8,316 nucleotides of DNA, taken from positions 1 to 8,316 of the forward strand of contig SPDF01000054.1 in NCBI GenBank assembly GCA_004525055.1, in the 5' to 3' direction. Source of the DNA: Gemmatimonadales bacterium. Its GTDB lineage: Bacteria > Gemmatimonadota > Gemmatimonadetes > Gemmatimonadales > GWC2-71-9. Shown in pieces: positions 5,865-8,316 of the stretch (its first letter is position 1; each line of letters begins with the position of its first letter). The translations under genes were made by a program, and so were the position numbers. Below the pieces are notes generated by a model. It did not search any database, had not been told where the DNA came from, and saw only the letters and a program-made list of their open reading frames with translations.

Positions 5865-7330
5865 CCACTCCTCCCGTCGATCCGAACAACCCACTCGCCC
5901 CCGCCGAGCCGCCGCCGCCGTGGCTGGAGGAACTGCCACCCCGCAAGATCGTGGGGGAGCTCGATCGCTTCATCGTCGGGCAGGGTGCCGCCAAGAAGGC
6001 GGTCGCCATCGCCATCCGGAATCGCTGGCGCCGGAGCCAGGCGCCTGACGGCATCCGCGATGAGATCACCCCGTACAACATCATCATGATCGGCCCGACC
6101 GGCGTCGGGAAGACCGAGGTTGCCCGGCGCCTCGCCCGGCTGGCGGGTGCGCCATTCGTGAAGGTGGAGGCGTCGAAATTCACCGAGGTGGGCTACGTCG
6201 GGCGCGACGCCGAGTCGATGGTGCGGGAGCTGGTGGACGCGGCGATCTCGATGGTGCGCGCGGAGCGGGAGGACGAAGTCTGGCCTCAGGCGGAGCAGCG
6301 GGCGGACGAACGGTTGCTGGACATCCTGCTTCCCCCGCCAGATCCGAAGCCTCCGACACCGACGTCCACCGCCCAGGAGAAGGTGTTCGTGGTCGGGCCG
6401 GGGGGCGCGGCGCAGTCGGAGTCGGTCGACGCCGACGCCAGCCGCCAGCGCTCTCGCGAGAAGCTCCGGCAGATGCTGCTGGACGGCAAACTCGATGATC
6501 GCGAGGTGGATCTCGAGATCTCCCCGCAGAACTATCCGATGCTCGACCTGCTCCAGCAGCCACCGGGGATGGAGGGGACGGAGATCAACTTCGTCGAGAT
6601 GTTGCAGGACATGATGCCGAAGAAGAAAAAGCGGCGGACGGTCCGGGTCACCGACGCCCGGCGCATCCTGATCGACGAAGAGCTGAAGAAGATGGTGGAT
6701 ATGGACGACGTGGTGAACGAGGCGCTGGATCGGACCGAGAATCACGGCATCCTGTTCATCGACGAAATCGACAAGATCGCCGGGGAACGCTCGCAGGGTG
6801 GGGGCCCGGACGTGAGCCGGGAAGGGGTCCAGCGGGATCTCCTGCCCATTGTGGAGGGCTCGACGGTCCAGACTCGATATGGCTACGTCCGCACCGATCA
6901 TATCCTGTTCATTGCTGCCGGCGCGTTTCACTCCTCGAAGCCGTCGGACCTGATTCCGGAGTTCCAGGGCCGGTTTCCCATTCGGGTGGAGCTCACACCG
7001 CTCACCGAGGCGGACTTCGTCCGCATCATGACCGAACCCGAAAACGCCATTGTCAAGCAGTACCAGGCGCTGGTGGCCGCCGAGTCGGCCTCGCTTGAGT
7101 TCACCGACGACGGGATCGCCGAGGTGGCACGGATCGCGGCGCTCGCCAACGGTCGGATGGAAAACATTGGCGCCCGCCGGTTGCACACCGTCATGGCCAC
7201 CCTGATGGAAGACCTGCTCTTCGAGTTACCCGAAACGACCGAGAAGCGCTTTGTCTACGATGGCGCGAAGGTGCGGGATCGGCTGATGGCCATTGTGACG
7301 GATGACGATCTGCGGCGGTATATCCTCTAG
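5861..7330 (+). CDS. hslU: ATP-dependent protease HslUV, ATPase subunit HslU
   Basis: AAA+ unfoldase that feeds substrates into HslV. A proline-rich leader of about 27 residues precedes the conserved start PRKIVGELDRFIVGQ. Walker A is GPTGVGKT (78-85, Lys84), the pore loop is GYVG (111-114) and Walker B is ILFIDEID (Asp301, Glu302). GAFHSSKPSDLIPEFQGR and the sensor-2 block GARRLHTVMATLMED follow. The C-terminus DLRRYIL matches the family tail that inserts into HslV pockets. Between Walker A and B lies the I domain, here with a Pro/Gly/Ser-rich linker around residues 157-195. That linker and the leader make the protein 489 aa, against about 443 in E. coli. GTG 5861 is the only ATG/GTG/TTG start in frame before the conserved region. 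It overlaps the hslV stop as GTGA and has only a weak Shine-Dalgarno, so it probably depends on coupling. Confidence 0.97.
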   Translation: MTTPPVDPNNPLAPAEPPPPWLEELPPRKIVGELDRFIVGQGAAKKAVAIAIRNRWRRSQAPDGIRDEITPYNIIMIGPTGVGKTEVARRLARLAGAPFVKVEASKFTEVGYVGRDAESMVRELVDAAISMVRAEREDEVWPQAEQRADERLLDILLPPPDPKPPTPTSTAQEKVFVVGPGGAAQSESVDADASRQRSREKLRQMLLDGKLDDREVDLEISPQNYPMLDLLQQPPGMEGTEINFVEMLQDMMPKKKKRRTVRVTDARRILIDEELKKMVDMDDVVNEALDRTENHGILFIDEIDKIAGERSQGGGPDVSREGVQRDLLPIVEGSTVQTRYGYVRTDHILFIAAGAFHSSKPSDLIPEFQGRFPIRVELTPLTEADFVRIMTEPENAIVKQYQALVAAESASLEFTDDGIAEVARIAALANGRMENIGARRLHTVMATLMEDLLFELPETTEKRFVYDGAKVRDRLMAIVTDDDLRRYIL

Positions 7331-7380
7331 CGCCCTCTGGCCTCTCGTCCCGCCTGCAGTAGATTGACTGACACATCTCT

Positions 7381-8316
7381 ATGAATCTCCTCTCTTCCCT
7401 GCAGGGCCCCCTGGCCGGTCGCTACCGGCTCGAGCGCGAGCTCGGGCGCGGGGGGATGGCCGTTGTCTTCCTCGCCGACGATCTCAAGCATCACCGCCAG
7501 GTCGCCATCAAGGTGCTCCGGCCGGAACTCTCCGCCTCGGTCGGCCACGACCGGTTTCTCCGGGAAATCGACCTCGCCGCCGGCCTGCAGCATCCGCATA
7601 TCCTGCCGCTCCATGACAGCGGCGCCATCGATGCCGATGACGGGACGCTGCTCTACTACGTGATGCCGTTCGTCCAGGGCGAATCGCTGCGGCAGCGGCT
7701 GGAGCAGGACAATCAACTTCCGATCGATGAGGCCCTCGCGATCGCCCGCGAGGTGCTGAGCGCCCTCGAGTGCGCCCACGCGGCCGGGGTCGTCCACCGC
7801 GACATCAAGCCCGAAAACATTCTCCTCTCCGGCGGCCACGCCCTGGTCGCCGATTTTGGCATCGCGGTCGCGGCGCACCAGACGCCGGAGGACGCGCGGC
7901 TCACCGATGTCGGTTCCGTCATCGGCACGCCGGCATACATGAGCCCCGAACAGGCCGCCGGTGAGCGCGAAATCGACGCGCGGAGTGACCTCTACGCCTT
8001 CGGCTGCGTCCTCTTCGAGATGCTGGCGGGCACGCCCCCGTTTATCGGCCAGTCCTCCCGGGCCATCATGGTCAAGCGGCTCACCGAAGAGCCCCCCTCG
8101 GTGCTCCGCCTGCGGGAAGATGTGCCGGTGGAGGTGGACGCGGCGCTCCAGCGGGTCCTTGCCCGCGCCCCGGCTGAGCGCTTCCCGACGGCGGCCTCTT
8201 TTGCCGCGGCGCTGCAACCTGGTTACGCCGGCGGCGCCACGCCCCTGCCCGCAGCGCTGGTCCGGCGCCGGAAGCGGCTCATGCTCCCGGTGGTGGCCGT
8301 CGCCGCGGTGTTGGCC
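7381..8316 (+). CDS. Membrane-anchored Ser/Thr protein kinase (Hanks type), 3' end outside window
   Basis: The frame is open from ATG 7381 to the right edge (312 codons, no stop). The kinase domain is complete: glycine loop GRGGMA (22-27), Lys44, helix-C Glu62, HRDIKPEN (Asp141, Lys143, Asn146), DFG (158-160), activation-loop Thr175, Ser179 and Thr183 as possible phosphosites, SPE (188-190), Asp203 and Arg267. It is an RD kinase with no key residue missing. After the domain, RRRKRL (295-300) leads into a hydrophobic run (MLPVVAVAAVLA...) that reads as the start of a single transmembrane helix. The missing part is therefore probably an extracytoplasmic sensor such as TPR or beta-propeller repeats, as in many Gemmatimonadota relatives (inference). 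No Shine-Dalgarno precedes the ATG; the upstream 20 nt are AGATTGACTGACACATCTCT. It follows hslU by 50 nt, is not part of the conserved cluster, and its substrate cannot be told. Confidence 0.93.
   Translation, partial: MNLLSSLQGPLAGRYRLERELGRGGMAVVFLADDLKHHRQVAIKVLRPELSASVGHDRFLREIDLAAGLQHPHILPLHDSGAIDADDGTLLYYVMPFVQGESLRQRLEQDNQLPIDEALAIAREVLSALECAHAAGVVHRDIKPENILLSGGHALVADFGIAVAAHQTPEDARLTDVGSVIGTPAYMSPEQAAGEREIDARSDLYAFGCVLFEMLAGTPPFIGQSSRAIMVKRLTEEPPSVLRLREDVPVEVDAALQRVLARAPAERFPTAASFAAALQPGYAGGATPLPAALVRRRKRLMLPVVAVAAVLA

Noticed and set aside
7364..7369. TTGACT as a -35 element before the kinase gene
   Set aside because: A -10 at normal spacing would fall inside the first codons of the kinase, where there is no TATAAT-like sequence.
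7331..7380. Terminator after hslU
   Set aside because: No hairpin followed by T residues is visible in the 50-nt spacer.
2871..8217. Further long - strand frames opposite trmFO (2871-4190), xerC/hslV (4896-5939), hslU (5831-7186) and the kinase (7327-8217)
   Set aside because: Each lies opposite a gene with clear family motifs, has low-complexity Arg/Pro/Gly-rich translation, and several cross gene boundaries. They are compositional shadows.

Overview
The window is about 8.3 kb of GC-rich bacterial chromosome with every recognisable gene on the + strand. The most likely source is a member of the Gemmatimonadota. This is inferred from the Ser/Thr kinase at the right end, whose opening (RYRLERELGRGGMAVVFLAD) and catalytic-domain wording match the large kinase family typical of that phylum. 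The high GC and a zinc-finger-less topoisomerase I fit but do not prove it. Species cannot be named from the sequence alone.

Layout, left to right: (1) the last 42 codons of a gene that looks like shikimate kinase (1-129); (2) a 117-nt spacer; (3) topA, DNA topoisomerase I (247-3027); (4) trmFO, the folate/FAD-dependent tRNA U54 methyltransferase (3024-4319); (5) xerC, a tyrosine recombinase (4319-5257); (6) a 64-nt spacer holding one copy of a widespread palindromic repeat; (7) hslV (5322-5864) and (8) hslU (5861-7330), the peptidase and ATPase of the HslUV protease; (9) a 50-nt spacer; (10) the start of a membrane-anchored Ser/Thr protein kinase, running off the right edge (7381-8316).

topA-trmFO-xerC-hslV-hslU is an old conserved cluster, also known from Bacillus, where dprA precedes it and codY follows. 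Here the stop and start codons overlap at topA/trmFO (4 nt), trmFO/xerC (1 or 4 nt) and hslV/hslU (4 nt), so the five genes probably form one translationally coupled operon. The repeat is the only break in it. The products cover DNA supercoiling, tRNA modification, chromosome dimer resolution and ATP-dependent proteolysis. They share an operon rather than a pathway, except for HslV and HslU, which form one complex.

This is essentially a housekeeping region, and I found no credible new defence, mobile or biosynthetic system. The points worth a second look are smaller: the histone-H1-like tail on the N-terminus of TopA, the palindromic repeat between xerC and hslV, an 8-bp tandem repeat inside the 5' end of xerC, the HslV propeptide, the extensions in HslU, and a possible long-range inverted repeat ahead of topA. 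No stretch longer than 300 bases lacks a gene, and I saw no tRNA, rRNA, CRISPR array, insertion sequence or convincing terminator.
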